Positions 24,122 to 36,639 of a DNA stretch of 64,000 nt are shown one piece after another. The stretch covers positions 806,001 to 870,000 of the forward strand of contig JAWHQI010000278.1 in the NCBI GenBank assembly GCA_033032865.1, in the 5' to 3' direction. Below the pieces are notes generated by a model. That model was given only the letters and a program-made list of their open reading frames with translations, searched no databases and was not told the origin of the DNA. This DNA is from Dactylorhiza incarnata. Its lineage: Eukaryota > Streptophyta > Magnoliopsida > Asparagales > Orchidaceae. Positions within the stretch are counted from its first letter, which is position 1; each line of letters begins with the position of its first letter. Made by a program: the position numbers and the translations under genes.

Positions 24122-24132
24122 TGGTATCAGAG
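24122..24132 (+). other. Primer-binding site of A4
   Basis: TGGTATCAGAG lies two bases after the LTR and matches plant initiator tRNA-Met. Confidence 0.85.
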
Positions 24133-24168
24133 GCAGGTTATTCCAAATCGGCTTGACAACCCGGAATA

Positions 24169-25691
24169 ATGGCGTCTCATGATCTCGCTTCTACTAGTGG
24201 GGTAAATTTTTATGAAGAAGAAAAATCTCCTAACCACCGTTATTCGAAGGGAGAAATTATAAAGGATGCAAAATTTTAATTGAAAAATTTATTAAAACTT
24301 TAGATATCGAAGTATGGAATTTAGCCATTGTAAGACCTGCGGATGAATTAAATAAAAACGAACGTCAACTAAATGCAAAAGCCAAACATTATTTATTTTG
24401 TGCTCTATCAAATGAAATTTTCAAATTAATATATTATTTTTCTAGTGCATACAAAGTTTGGCAATTTCTTGAAGAAATGTATGATTTTCCTCTCGCAGGT
24501 ATAGATCAAACACAGGAGGAGAAGAACATACTCGCATCCACTACTATTCAAAAAGATCTCTCTCGTAGCAAAGCCATGGAAATCATGGAAACTAACTTGG
24601 AAAAAGAGAGCAATACATCAAAAGAAAAAGAAGATGAAAATTCATCTATGATGGAGGAAGGCCCAAAAGATAAAGAAGGAACTTCATGCACACATTTTGC
24701 CTCTACCAAAAGCGCTGTAAGAAAGTCAAAATCTTCTTCTTGTGTGATAACTTCCATTTCTAGTTTCAATATACTAAAAACTGCTAAACGTAAGATCAAG
24801 AAATTGAAAATTACTAATAAAAATTTACGTTTAGAAAATAAGAGATTAAAAGCTAATGTTAATTTAGAATCAAATTGTGATGTGGTTTCACCATCTTGTC
24901 CTTTACTTGAAAACACAAAACCTTGTTTTGATTGTGATAATTTTAAGGATAAACTTAAGGAACTTGAAAAAGAAATTATTTGTATAAAAGAACATAATGA
25001 AAAATTATCTTTAGAAAATTCATCTTTAAAAGGTGATTGTGCTACATGCAAAAGTTATAAAATTGAAATTAAAGAGATGGATGAAACATTTGATGAATAT
25101 AGAAATAACTATCAAGATCATATAGATTCAATTGTTTCCACTCTTAAAAATAGCACAATCGCTTATAATAAAGCTAGACATAATTTTAAAAGTAAGAATA
25201 ATGAATTAGAAGCTAAAATCAACTTGCTTAAGGAAATCATAAAGAAAAATTCTCAAAACATACATTCTCAATATAAAGCAAAATTCAAAAGCAAGTTGAA
25301 TATGATTTCTCAAAACGTGAATAAGCTAAACTATGGAAATAAAAAACATCAAAAGATTGTAAATGAAATTCCAAAACACTATCATCATCATCATTTACAA
25401 TATCAATCTTCTCCCAACTTAAAATTAAACGCAAACAAATTTCCTTTAAATGATAAATTCAAAAGTCATTTTTATCCAAACATACAAGAAAAGGACTATG
25501 GAAATTTGAAAAATAAAAATAGTATTTGTCCAAGGTATGAATGGAGACCCATACTTAAGAATGACGCACTAATGTCAAAAGAAAGGGTCCATCCATCCTT
25601 GTCTCCCCAAAAGCCATCTTGCTATATTTGGGTACCCAAAGGAACCATCCCATATGGTCCCCTTTGGATACCTAAAACTCTTATTCGTTAG
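24169..25691 (+). pseudogene. Copia-type gag-like protein, frameshifted near the start (A4)
   Basis: ATG at 24169 gives MASHDLASTSGVNFYEEEKSP. A one-base loss near 24230 then changes frame, and the conserved GW of the gag head reads GC. The second frame carries the rest of the head, the linker, a long coiled coil with CFDC and CATC pairs, and the terminus YIWVPKG...GPLWIPKTLIR, stop at 25689-25691. From Met 24477 that frame is 404 codons without interruption. Predicted role as in the other copies: capsid-like RNA-packaging protein, probably inactive here. Inactivation of this kind in a recent insertion suggests the copy moved with protein supplied in trans or decayed soon afterwards. Confidence 0.8.
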
Positions 25692-27241
25692 GTATCATCA
25701 AATGCATGAAGTAGAAACTTTTCAAAATAAGATATACAAATTTCTACTTCATGATGCGCTTTAATGTTCTTTTTATTTTTCTTGTTGTTTTTCTTTTGAA
25801 CTATCATGTCATGGTCATCCTATATAGTATTGAAAATATGATCATATCTCTTAAAAGCTTAATATATTTATAAAATCAAATCGATCAAAATTCAAAAGTC
25901 ATATCTAATTTTGATGACCTATCTATCTCTCTCATATTCATTATCTATAAATATCTTATATTATCCATATGAATCAAACTCTAAATTTGCTATAAGATAT
26001 TTCAAATTAAATTTGGTTATTAGGCTATTAAGATTCTTAGCCTTCACCAACAAGTGGTTTAGTGAAATAACTTGATCTAAAAGAAAATTCAAGATCTAAA
26101 TAAAAGCTCAACTTTCAATATGGATGTCATTGTTCACAACAAAAAAATTATATTGTGTTCACTCCTTGATGTCAAACATGATCTAAACCATCATTATTGT
26201 TCACCTATCAAAAATCACATATATATATTCAAAATTCTTAATTAAAGGAAAATCACTAAAATGTATTGAAAGAATTTATCTTCATAATGAATATTGAATT
26301 CACAAACACCACTATGATCTATTGATGTCCGTTGCTAAAATTCTCTAACATCATAAGTCATATCAAAAGTCTTCTAAAAATAATTATTTCTATTACATTT
26401 ATGTGAATTATAATTGATATATTAACTGATGACAATTGATATTATAATGGTTGGTGTATATTGTGATTTATTTCTAGTTTAGACCTTTGAATCATCTTGA
26501 TATCAAATCAAATAGAATCGTCACTCCATTCTCGGTCTATAAGTTGAAACACTCTCAAACCTTGGTATAACATTAATCACAAACTTATCATTCTGACATT
26601 GCCACCTAAAGAATATTCATGTCTATGTTAGGCTTTATATGTTTACCAAGATATACAGGCTGGGTATTCTCATCTAGGGCTTATCCAAGATATTCATGTG
26701 CATGAATATTATTTTTAATCACTAAAATCATGCATATTTGATTTGTTCATTCGTGTCTTCTCGTGCTTACATTTCCTATCATTGTTAAACTACATTAGAT
26801 TGATAAATACAAGCCTTAGAAAAATTAAAATGGAGATATAATAATTTATATCTCATGCTAAGTTTATTTGATAAAGTCATATACAAAATCGCTAATGTTT
26901 CATGAAATTTGCACTATCTAGACATTTCCTACAATTCTGAAATTTCAGCATGAAACTACTATTGGGACACTTAATCAATACCAACAAACAAAAATTTCAA
27001 AATCATCAAAAATCGTGTACTTTTCCCACGCTAGTGCTAACACAGGCGCTAGCGCACCTATGTGTTTTTCTGTATTTTTAAAATTTTGAAAAATCTCTAA
27101 AAATATATTAATCTATGTGCTTTGTGTTTTTTTTTGTCATTTGTTTAAATTCTATTGCTAAAAGCAAAAATCAAATACAAAAATATAAAACAAAAGAATT
27201 ATCAAAAATTGTTATTTTTGAACTTAACTTTTTACTTGTAT

Positions 27242-27332
27242 CTTGCGAAAGGGTGATAGGGGCTATCATCCCATCATATCACCTAGTACCGGGCGAACCT
27301 CTCGCAAGGCAGTCTTCGGGAAGTCCAAGATC
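27242..27332 (+). other. Conserved structured module M1 (A4)
   Basis: P1 reads CTTGCGAAAG with CTCTCGCAAG. The fifth pair is C-G where A1 has U-A, a compensatory change. P2 GGTGAT/ATCACC and the GGGAAGTCCAAGATC tail are unchanged. Confidence 0.65.
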
Positions 27333-27848
27333 AATTTTATGAGTTCAAACTTTAAATAAAAATTATTCTTTAAGAATATCAAAAATATTGTATGGACTTC
27401 ATTAAATATCAAGCATGAATTAATCTATTATTTAGAACTTCTATAATGTTGCAATTTGTCTTTTCAAACTACTTTGAACATTGTTTTCATCATGCTTTGA
27501 TACATCTATTAATATGTGCATCAATTATATTGTAAAAGTTGTGTAGAACTAAGCTTAGCATGCCTCTAAGTATGAGTAAATGTTTTATGTTTGATAATGA
27601 TCATTATTCACTCACTTATTTTGGCATTGTCTACATTTGTGCTTAATCTAAGAATGCTTGTGTATGTTTTGTATTAGTACAATGAATTAAAATTGCACAA
27701 GTATCTTACCTACACTTCTTTATTTTGCACTCTTAAAAGTTAAGAAAAGTGGTTATCTTTCTCATAAATTATATTGGTTTGCAAAACAAGTGTATTCGGA
27801 GAACTTTGTACAAAACAAAATCATAAAATAAAGTGACAGATAACTCCA

Positions 27849-28086
27849 CCAAGCACTACTTGAACTCCCTGATAAGCCTTAATAAGTGTTGTGAGGTTGA
27901 GCACCTTGGAAAGAATAATAAAGTATCTTGTGCAAACCATAACTTTCTTTAAAAATAAAAACCACTTATTCTTAAAGTACACCGGATCACAATAAAAAAT
28001 CAATATTGAAGAATAAATGTGATCCCCAAGCACTACTTTGCACCCTGATAAGTCTTAATGAGCATTGTGTGTGCAAAGCACCTTGG
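27849..28086 (+). other. Paired 61-nt modules M2 (A4)
   Basis: The modules are at 27849-27909 and 28026-28086, each exactly 61 nt and 116 nt apart. The second has a perfect 8-bp inner stem CTTTGCAC/GTGCAAAG in addition to the CCAAG/CTTGG base. Confidence 0.65.
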
Positions 28087-28863
28087 TAGTTGTACACTTT
28101 TTTGTGCATTGAAGTTTGTGGAAGTAAAATCATTTGTGTTTTATTGTGCTCTTACTTTACATATTACTTGTATTTTTGATTAAAACATGTGTTTACTCTA
28201 CTCAAAAATACACTTTTGTGCACATCATTATCTTCCATAACACTTCTTCTCATGAGTATTGGATCCTAATGCAAATTCTATACTACTCTTTATTTATAAA
28301 ATGCACTAGATAACCTAGCATGTTTTCTACAATGTCTGGTATGATTTGAAATTATGAATTAAAATAACATTGTAGTAATCTTTTTTTGATAACATTATTT
28401 CATGCTTGGTTACATTATTGAAGATTTTAAATTGAACAATGATTTACAAAAACATCTTCTTTATGAAATTTAACTCATATATCTTTTTTATGGATCATCA
28501 TTACAATAAGATGTTTCTTGTATTTCTATAAGTCTTCCGCATCATCACCATATATTTCTACCTTGCGCTCTCATGCTTATATCAAAGTCTTAAATACCAA
28601 AATCCCTTTCTTTCAACAAATGGTAGACTTGCTTGGTAGATTTTATATTGGTTACTTTAAACATGAATATTTTCTTTTTTTGCTAAAACTCTGATTTATT
28701 TCTATGCAAATATTGTAATGCTAAAATTCAGATTTATGAATGGATTTCAAAATAGCTATGTGAGTGTTTTCATAAATTCATATAAAAATTTAAATCCATA
28801 GGCTATGTCATTAGATTTAAGAAGCTTAAATGTTTCCAATAATTATTATCCATGACTTCATTT

Positions 28864-29107
28864 CTCACCATAGCGGGGGCGTAGGGTTGTAGACATTAGA
28901 TAACCTTTATCTTTAGTCATGTCTTGTCCTTAACCGGGGAGGGTTCCAGTGGGGCCTTACGAGGCACTGAGGGGAAAGAGTGCTAGGTTGAGTTGTGTCT
29001 AGTGTTTGCATATGGGACTAACACCCCAACCTACGACATGTATGCAGCTCCTCATGCCCATCCATCACTTAATATGGGGCTAGGGTGTAGACATATTGTC
29101 TGGGTAG
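28864..29107 (+). other. GC-rich conserved block M3 (A4)
   Basis: It aligns with A1 4601-4841 almost throughout. The hairpin CCAGT-GGG-GCCT-TACG-AGGC-ACTG is kept. Confidence 0.6.
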
Positions 29108-29497
29108 TTTAGTTACTTGGAAATCATTACATTTTGGTTATACTACAAACTCTGATTTATGAAAATGTTGTAATACTCAAACTCTGATCTATTTAAAAAG
29201 TATTCTAAAATTTCTTATCATTTCCTTCTCTATAAGCTCGATCATGCTTTTATCTTATCATCAATTTTTAAGTGGTGTCTCCTTACCCGCTTTTGCTAAT
29301 AACAAAAGGGGGAGAACTAACATGATAAATATTAATCTACTATCAAACTATAATGCTTAATTAAGATGATAGCTTACATATTAGGAGAGCATTCACTTAG
29401 GGGGAGCATGTATTTAGGGGGAGCAATTCCAAATGCTAAAAATCAATAATTATCCTAAGTCATCACTCTCACACACACACAAGTATGTTTCTTCATG

Positions 29498-29498
<1 letters not shown>

Positions 29499-29541
<43 letters not shown>
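29499..29541. repeat. (TA)n microsatellite
   Basis: About 40 bases of alternating T and A in the A4 interior, absent at the same place in A1 and A3. It is probably a recent expansion. Confidence 0.9.
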
Positions 29542-29544
<3 letters not shown>

Positions 29545-29578
29545 GCTCTGATTTATCATTAATGGTTTTGTTATTATC

Positions 29579-29591
29579 AAAAGGGGGAGTT
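29579..29591 (+). other. Polypurine tract of A4
   Basis: aaaagggggagtt lies directly before the 3' LTR start TGTTGGAACATGG, identical to A1. Confidence 0.85.
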
Positions 29592-31053
29592 TGTTGGAAC
29601 ATGGTCTTCCGCATCTCCTAGGTTTGAGAATAACAAAACCTATGTGTATTTGAACTTGTGTGTTTAAGTGTGCAGGATAACAAAGTCCACATGACTCAAG
29701 GATTACATAAGAAGGTTGCCCCCAAAGTTGAGCCATCAAATCCAAATCTTCCACTAGCGCTGGCGGTAGCACTAGCGCAGGCGCTAGCTGTCGTTCGACG
29801 AACTGTTAGCGGCTAAGTCTATTCGTCGAATGTTCTCATGAACTCCCGACGAATATCGACAAACGCAGACAGAAGTAAAAAGGCAGACTTGTGAAGGAAA
29901 GTGTGCGGCTAAGTCAATTCGTCGAATGTTCTCGAGAACTCCCGACGAATTCCGACGAATGAAAACAGAAGACAATACTCCCACTAGCGCCGGCGGTAGC
30001 ACTTAGCGCCTGGCGCTAGCGATGATAGCTCAATTCTGGGAGCACATATGGAAGGAGATAGCGTCTGGCGGTAGCCGATAGCGCAGGCGGTAGCGACGCA
30101 CACAGTTGGCAAGGAGGAATTGTTTCCTCGGATTGAAGATTCTGCCGCGCAAAACATGTCCTAATTTGGGATAGCGCCGGCGGTAGCAGATAGCGCCGGC
30201 GATAGCGCATAGCAATAGAGGAAGGCGTCCGACTTGCCTAAAATGAAGGATTCTCACGCGGAGAATATTTCCTAAATTGGGATAGCGCCGGCGGTAGCGA
30301 TAGCGCAGGCGCTAGCTCCAAGTCTATAAAAAGGACATCTTGGCTCCAACTTCCCAAGCCGCTTGAGATCCAGAATTCCAGAGCTTTGTGCCACAACAGA
30401 GAGAGGAAGGTTCAGAGATATACTCCCACAAATCCATAAAGACTAAAGGAGATCCGTGGAGAAGATTTCAACACGCGTCATCACCGTGACGAAAGACCGC
30501 ATCGACTACGATCATACTATGCGTCTTCATCTACTTCTCCAAGAGATCCATATAGAGGGAGTTTTATATTTTTGTCTTTTCATTTCATATCTTTTCTGTA
30601 ATCGTTTAGTGAATTCGCCTCGTGTTGGCGACTAGGTCTGGGTAGGACTTAAGGCTGAAATTCGCCTCGTGTTGGCGACTAGGTCTCGGGTGTAGGTCTA
30701 GGGGGTGCTCGAGGCCATATCCGGGGAAGGGTTGGCTAGAGCGGCTTGAGGCCGTATCCGGGGAAGGATCGGCTAAAGCCAACCGGTTCGTGGGGATACG
30801 AGTCGGTATAGAAAACAAAAAGAGTCTTTCTATTAGCTTTGATTTCTAGCTTCGATAAGAGATCAAGTTTTGTAATCATGCTTCTCAAGTTAATAAAATC
30901 ATGTCTTTACTTTTACTTCACTTGATTTGTCGTGATCTTCTCTAGTTTAATAATCAAAGCTTTTTCAAAGTTATTCAAAATATATTATAAGTTTTTAAAA
31001 CCCTTATTCACCCCCCCCCCCCCCCCCCCTCTAAGGCGCCTACCGATCCAACA
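29592..31053 (+). repeat. 3' LTR of A4 (1462 bp)
   Basis: It runs TGTTGGAACA ... CGATCCAACA and is followed by the target duplication TCGAT at 31054-31058. A run of about 19 C (about 31011-31029) lies shortly before its end. Confidence 0.92.
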
Positions 31054-31058
31054 TCGAT

Positions 31059-32215
31059 CACTAGCATACGGATCTTAGGTCGAGAAGCATATTCGCGACA
31101 TATGAATTTGAAGCAATTAAATTCAAAGATAAATCCAAGTTTTCCAAAACCAAACTATGAAAAAAAGATTACAAAATAAAACTACTTAAGAATTCATCCG
31201 ATCAAATGTAATAAAATTAGCTACTCATGATTGAAGAAAAGAACATTTTATAACTATGAAAAGAGAAGTAGATGTGCGAGTAAAGTAAATCTAAGCAATG
31301 AATTGGAATTGCAAAGCATACAATAAATTTCATAAATAAAATTACACTAATGAAATGCAGAAAAACTACTCTAAAATTGACCCAATCAAAGCAAGGACTG
31401 GATTCCTTAACAATGGCAGCAGCTGGGAATTTATAAGGATAAAATTTAGAAGTCACGCCCCTAGGTCACGCCCATGACCTAGGGGGTGTAAGGTGCGGAA
31501 CGTGCGTCTTGAAAGCCCGGGAACGTTGAGGGAAAACCGCCAAAATCCATCAATTTGGAGTACACGCCCCCTGGTCACGCCCGTGACTATGGGCGTGTAA
31601 GCTGAAACTTCCTGCGGCAGAAAACTGCTTTATTAAATGTTCCCCGGGGTGAGTCACGCCCGTGACCTAGGGCGTGTACAGAGAAAAACTTCCAAAATTA
31701 CACTGGGAAGCATTTGGGAGAAAATTATAATTTTTCTCAGTACACGCCCGTGTTCACGCCCATGTCACGCACGTGACATGAGGGCGTGTACTTGGGAAAA
31801 TTCTCCAGATTTGTAGATAATCTCGTGCTCGTCCCGAAATATGGTGGCATGTCCTGTAACTCTTCCTGGATTGAAAGTTATGATCATTTGAAATTCTGCA
31901 ACCAACATAGTCTTCTTCACTATTTTTGGAGAGTACACGACCTTGGGTCACACCCATGACTTGATTACACGCCCCTTGGTCACGGGCGTGACCTAGGGCA
32001 TGTAATTTTAAAATTCTGAATTTTACTATTCGCAGACCAAAATTCTGAATTTTTACTATTCGCAGACCAAAATGCAAAAATTACTCCGGGACCTCTCAAA
32101 AGCCCTGAAAACACAAAACAAAGTAAATTAGACATATATTAAACTAAAACTATATATAATTAATTAATTACTACTAAAATATTATATAAAAATAACTATA
32201 AATAATGCACTATCA
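31059..32215 (-). repeat. 3' LTR of C, second part
   Basis: It continues the LTR from CACTAGCATACGG to GCACTATCA. It contains many palindromic CACGCCCGTGAC / GTGACCTAGGGCGTG motifs (31453-32010). Confidence 0.85.
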
Positions 32216-33357
32216 AATACCCCCATACTTAAGCTTTTGCTATTCCAGAGCAAAACCAATTCATAAGTATGAGAATAAAATTTATATGACATTTCAAAAA
32301 AATAAAAGAATTTACTACTAATTATGCATTTAAAATTATACATGACTCATACATAAATGAGTTTTGAAATAAAATTTAGATTCATAAGAAATAAATCATG
32401 ATTCATAAGTTGACATGCGTAGAATAAAAATTAGTTTAAAAAATTCTCTAATTAAATTTTCATAAACAAAATTGTATTGAATTAAGCAAAATAATCTAAG
32501 ATTATAATTATAGAAACTTTTATTATCATTCGAAACTTTATAGAAAACCTAAAATATTAACTAAGCTCTCTCATAAATATCTTGAATATGAAATGATATT
32601 GGTTAAGTTTGGGTAAAATTGGCATAGAAGAGATTTTTAATTGGGAAATGATGAATTTTATTCTCTCATTTCCATTTTTTTAGATACTCTTCTTTTTTAA
32701 TACCCTAAATGTATATGTTTAGGAGTGATGGATTTTATCCTCTCAGCTCCATGCCATATAATCTTTTACAAATTTGGGTGCATATGTTTAGGAATGATGA
32801 ATTTTATCCTCTCATTCCATGACATATGATCTTTTATATTTTTTTTATTTGCCAATCAAAAGGGTAAAGTAAAAGGAGGGGCTAGGGTTTAAAAGCTATA
32901 AAATTTTCAAGATAACTATTTTGAGAGCATAGAAAATAAATTAAGAAATCTTTAAGAATCTATGAGTTAAAGTTAATATAATAAAAATCTAAAGATCTTA
33001 AACACAATTGCTACAAAATTAATTCATGATATTTTAAGGAGAGAAAACAAAACTAAGAAATATTCTAATCAAATCAAAATAATGAAAAATTCTTTAAATC
33101 AAATTTATCTAAAAAATAAATCTAACAAATTATGAAGAGACACATAAAATAGAAAACACATAAAAAGAAAGCTTTTGTTTTTTTTTAAGTCATATAAATA
33201 AAAGCTCATAATTAAAATTGGTTGGACTCAAATAAAAAGTAAGGAAGCATCTAATAATACAAAATTTATAAAAACATTTTTTTTTTGAATTTTGTTTGTT
33301 TTATATTTTTATATTTGCTTGAACAAGAAAAATAAAACAGAAAAAAAAAAATATTTT

Positions 33358-33449
33358 GTTCTTGGACTTCCCAAGGGCTACCCAATGACGGGCTCGCAAG
33401 GTACTAGGCGATTTTGTGGGATGAAAGCCCAACACGGCCCTTTCGCAAG
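33358..33449 (-). other. M1-like module in gypsy-type element C
   Basis: On the - strand it begins CTTGCGAAAGGGC, then TTGGGCTTTCATCCCA, TAGTACC, and ends CTTGGGAAGTCCAAG. P3 (TGGG/CCCA) is intact and P2 is reduced to GGC/GCC. P1 pairing is largely lost although its 5' strand sequence is kept. It lies about 370 bases downstream of gag in element orientation. C has no other visible similarity to family A. Confidence 0.6.
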
Positions 33450-33632
33450 AAATAATTTTTAATTGTTTTTAAATTTTTTTTTGTAATTTCTATATTTTAA
33501 AAACAAAATTGAAAAAGAAGACAAGAGAAGGTTTTTTTTATGATTTTTAAATTGTTTTTGATTTTTTTTTTATTAAAAGCGTTTTACTATTTTTTTTTTG
33601 AATTTTTGAATAAAAACAAACATTAGAGAACA

Positions 33633-33655
33633 CCCCCCCCCCCCCCCCCCCCCCC
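33633..33655. repeat. Poly-C tract
   Basis: A run of about 23 C (G on the element strand) in the C interior. Its true length is likely uncertain in the assembly. Confidence 0.8.
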
Positions 33656-33820
33656 AATACTTAAAAATAAATATTGTCCCCAATGTTTATAAACAAGGAT
33701 GAAGAGGGAAAAACTTGAAAAGAAAAGAGAGATAAGGAAAAAAAAATTGCAAAAAGGATAAGCAAGGGGTGCCTCCCAAGAGCGCTTCCTTTTTCCCGTC
33801 TTTAAGCTAGACGGTTATTG

Positions 33821-34807
33821 TTAGGAAAAAGGAAAATAAAATTGAAAATGCACAGGCAACTCCCTTAATTCACGCTCAGGTGAGCATGCCGAAGTCCGTC
33901 GCCCGGCTACTCCTCCGCTACAGTCCTGATTCTTTCGTTGTCCGTTAGCTTCAAATTGTGAATCCAAATTACCTATATATACCTTATGTAATTTGGATTG
34001 TTGGAGATGAGCGGCAAATGGATCGGTGAAGACGTTTGGTTGCAACAGCTCATCCTTTACATGAAAATTGTTAGTATCAAAAGAATCAAAATTAAGCATG
34101 TCAGAAAATTTTTCACAATGAGGAGTTTCTTGTGAAAACACTTGATTAAACATCGGTTGTTCATTTTCTAAAATAAAATTTTTATCAGAAAAATCAATAC
34201 CAAGGGGAGTAAATTCATGGGCGACTAAATTTTCATGAATTTTGATTCCAAAATATTTATGTGTTGGGGTTAAAAATTCATGAGAAAGCAGGATAGAGTC
34301 GGGCGGAGTAGAAGATGAAACATGTTCTTTCTCTATTTTGCTCGGCACACCCATTATTTTAATAAATTCTTGGTATAAAACATTATTTTCTTCTTGGAAA
34401 AAACTATTCAAATTTTGAATAGGAAGATCCGGAGAATCACCAAGAGAAGAAATTTGATCAACATAATTTTGCGGATAAAAAGTGGAGGAATAGAAATTTT
34501 GATCAATAGAAATTTCTTCATTGCACCGTAAACTATCCAGGTGATCTTGCCACCACGAATAATTATTATCGGAGCAAGAAGGAATTTCAGAAGAATTATA
34601 ATCTTGAGAAAAATTATTTTGATCAAAAACATTTTGAGAATAAAAATAAGAATAACATTCCTCGCTAGAATGATTTGCACCACAAAAATAACAAATAAGT
34701 TGGCGCTTTCGTGCGGCTTCTAAAAGGTTTACCTTATGTTGAAGCTCGGCAACTTTTGCGGCCAACTGAGATATCATCATATTTTTTTGGGAAAAGAAAA
34801 TTAACAA
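33821..34807 (-). CDS. Short gag-like protein with zinc knuckle (element C)
   Basis: A 328-codon ORF; Met at residue 10 or 11 is an equally possible start. Residues about 12-35 form a heptad-like coiled coil (ISQLAAKVAELQHKVNLLEA). Residues about 39-51 give CYFCGANHSSEEC, a CX2CX3HX4C knuckle of the type seen in Athila-group gag. The rest is rich in Asn, Ser, Phe and Asp. The capsid head expected of a full gypsy gag is absent, so this looks like the C-terminal nucleocapsid part only. Predicted role: binding element RNA. It sits 115 bases inside the primer-binding site, as the only gene of C. Whether it is translated is unknown. Confidence 0.65.
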   Translation of the reverse strand: MLIFFSQKNMMISQLAAKVAELQHKVNLLEAARKRQLICYFCGANHSSEECYSYFYSQNVFDQNNFSQDYNSSEIPSCSDNNYSWWQDHLDSLRCNEEISIDQNFYSSTFYPQNYVDQISSLGDSPDLPIQNLNSFFQEENNVLYQEFIKIMGVPSKIEKEHVSSSTPPDSILLSHEFLTPTHKYFGIKIHENLVAHEFTPLGIDFSDKNFILENEQPMFNQVFSQETPHCEKFSDMLNFDSFDTNNFHVKDELLQPNVFTDPFAAHLQQSKLHKVYIGNLDSQFEANGQRKNQDCSGGVAGRRTSACSPERELRELPVHFQFYFPFS

Positions 34808-34921
34808 CCGTTACTTAATAGAAATGATTTTTTTAAAAATAAAAATAAAAAGAGAAATGGGGGCGGAGAAAGAGAATGATAAAAGTAATAAAATTTACGC
34901 TTTCAAAATATCAACAAAAAT

Positions 34922-34939
34922 TCCCCGGCAACGGCGCCA
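34922..34939 (-). other. Primer-binding site of C (tRNA-Asp type)
   Basis: On the - strand the sequence is TGGCGCCGTTGCCGGGGA, complementary to the 3' end of plant tRNA-Asp. It starts six bases inside the LTR edge at 34946. Confidence 0.9.
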
Positions 34940-34945
34940 AAAACT

Positions 34946-36639
34946 TGATAGCTATTTTATATAGTTTTAAAAATAATTCCAACTAACATCCCGATATAGG
35001 CAAGTGTACCTATCGAAAATGTAGTATAGGAAGGATGTCGTATTTGCCCGAGGCCTATTGAGTAATCTTACTCACGTAAATTAATATTATTTTATCGGAA
35101 ATAAAATAGAGTTTTGAAAATAATTAAAAGAAGAGAAACATTTGATCGAGAATCATTCTTAAGTAAAATACTTCGTAAATCTAGAATTCATAAAAAAATG
35201 GATTTAGACAAACTTGACCGTGGAGGTTCCCAAAATATGGTAGAGCCTCTCTCGAGAGAACTATCACATAACCTTAGGTTGATCGATTAAGACCCCTCGG
35301 CCAGTCGAAACCCCTAAGCTTGCTCTATGCAGTGAGCCCCACTATTGGATTTGACTCCAATCTGGAAGATTTGTGTCACCCTTTCTCGAGGAATGCATAC
35401 AACTCTTTTTATCTTTGGGTGATCTCCTCGTTTGCATGGATCTCTCGATCACTAGCATACAGATCTTAGATCGAGAAACATATTCACGACATATGAATTC
35501 GAAGCAATTAAATTAAAAGATAAATCCTAATTTTCCAAAACCAAACTATGAAAAAAAGATTACAAAATAAAACTACTTAAGAATTCATCCGATCAAATGT
35601 AATAAAATTAGCTACTCATGATTGAAGAAAAAGAACATTTTATAACTATGAAAAGAGAAGTACAAGTGCGAGTAAAGTAAATCTAAGCTATGAATTGGAA
35701 TTGCAAAGCATAAAATAAATTTCATAAATAAAATTACACTAATGAAATGCAGAAAAACTACTCTAAAATTGACCAAATCGAAGCAAGGACTGGATTCCTT
35801 GAAAATGACAGCAGCTGAGAATTTATAAGGAGAAAATTCAGAAGTCACGCCCCTAGGTCACGCCCGTGACCTAGGGCGTGTAAGGTGCGGAACGTGCGTC
35901 TTGAAAGCCCGGGAACGTTGGGGGAAAACCGCCAAAATCCATCAATTTGGAGTACACCCCCTGGTCACGCCCGTGACTATGGGCGTGTAAGCTGAAACTG
36001 CATGCGGCGGAAAACTGCTTCATTAAATGTTCCCCGGGGTGAGTCACGTCCATGACCTGGAGGTCACGCCCCCAAGCCACGCCCGTGACCTAGGGCGTGT
36101 ACAGAGAAAAACTTCCAAAATTACACTGGGAAGCATTCGGGAGAAAATTGTAATTTTTCTTAATACACGCCCGTGTTCACGCCCATGTCACGCCCGTGAC
36201 ATGAGGGCGTGTACTTGAGAAAATTCTCCAGATTTGTAGATAATCTCGTGCTCGTCCCGAAATGTGGTGGCATGTCCCGTAACTCTTCCTGGATTGAAAG
36301 TTATGATCATTTGAAATTCTACAACCAACATAGTCTTCTTCACTGTTTTTGGAGAGTACACGACCTTGGGTCACACCCATGACTTGATTACACGCCCCTT
36401 GGTCACGGGCGTGACCTAGGGCGTGTAATTTTAAAATTCTGTATTTTGCTATAAGCAGACCAAAATTCTGAATTTTTACTATTCGCAGACCAAAATGCAA
36501 AAATTACTCCGGGACCTCTCAAAAGCCCTGAAAACACAAAACAAAGTAAATTAGACATATATTAAACTAAAACTATATAATAATTAATTAATTACTACTA
36601 AAATATTATATAAAAATAACTATAAATAATGCACTATCA
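34946..36639 (-). repeat. 5' LTR of C, intact (1694 bp)
   Basis: It runs TGATAG ... CTATCA and is uninterrupted, so it shows the A4 target before insertion (about 35445-35455). CACGCCC/GTGAC palindromic motifs cluster at 35845-36425. Confidence 0.92.

Larger units (their letters stand above)
22629..31053 (+). mobile_element. Complete family A copy A4 inserted in the LTR of element C
   Basis: This is the only complete family A element here: 8425 bp, LTRs at both ends, primer-binding site, frameshifted gag, M1, M2 pair, M3, polypurine tract. It is flanked by the perfect 5-bp duplication TCGAT (22624-22628 and 31054-31058). The uninterrupted target is visible at 35441-35460 in the other LTR of C. 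Its LTRs are about 440 bp longer than those of A2/A3 because of an extra segment rich in CGTCGAA and GGCGGTAGCG motifs. Between gag and M1 and between modules I see only AT-rich DNA without genes. Confidence 0.92.
22126..36639 (-). mobile_element. Element C: Athila-like gag-only gypsy element, split by A4
   Basis: Both LTRs begin TGATAG and end CTATCA. A perfect 5-bp target duplication CTCTT flanks the element (22121-22125 and 36640-36644). Without the A4 insert it is about 6.1 kb. The primer-binding site matches tRNA-Asp, and the purine run next to the other LTR (rc of aatacccccat, 32216 onward) fixes the - orientation. The interior (32216-34945) holds one gag-like ORF and an M1-like module but no pol. 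The 32230-33350 stretch is AT-rich with nothing recognised, except short repeats around GATGGATTTTATCCTCTCA. Confidence 0.85.

Noticed and set aside
34541..34723. ORF opposite the element C gag
   Set aside because: Ile/Arg-rich shadow of the Asn/Asp-rich gag frame on the other strand.
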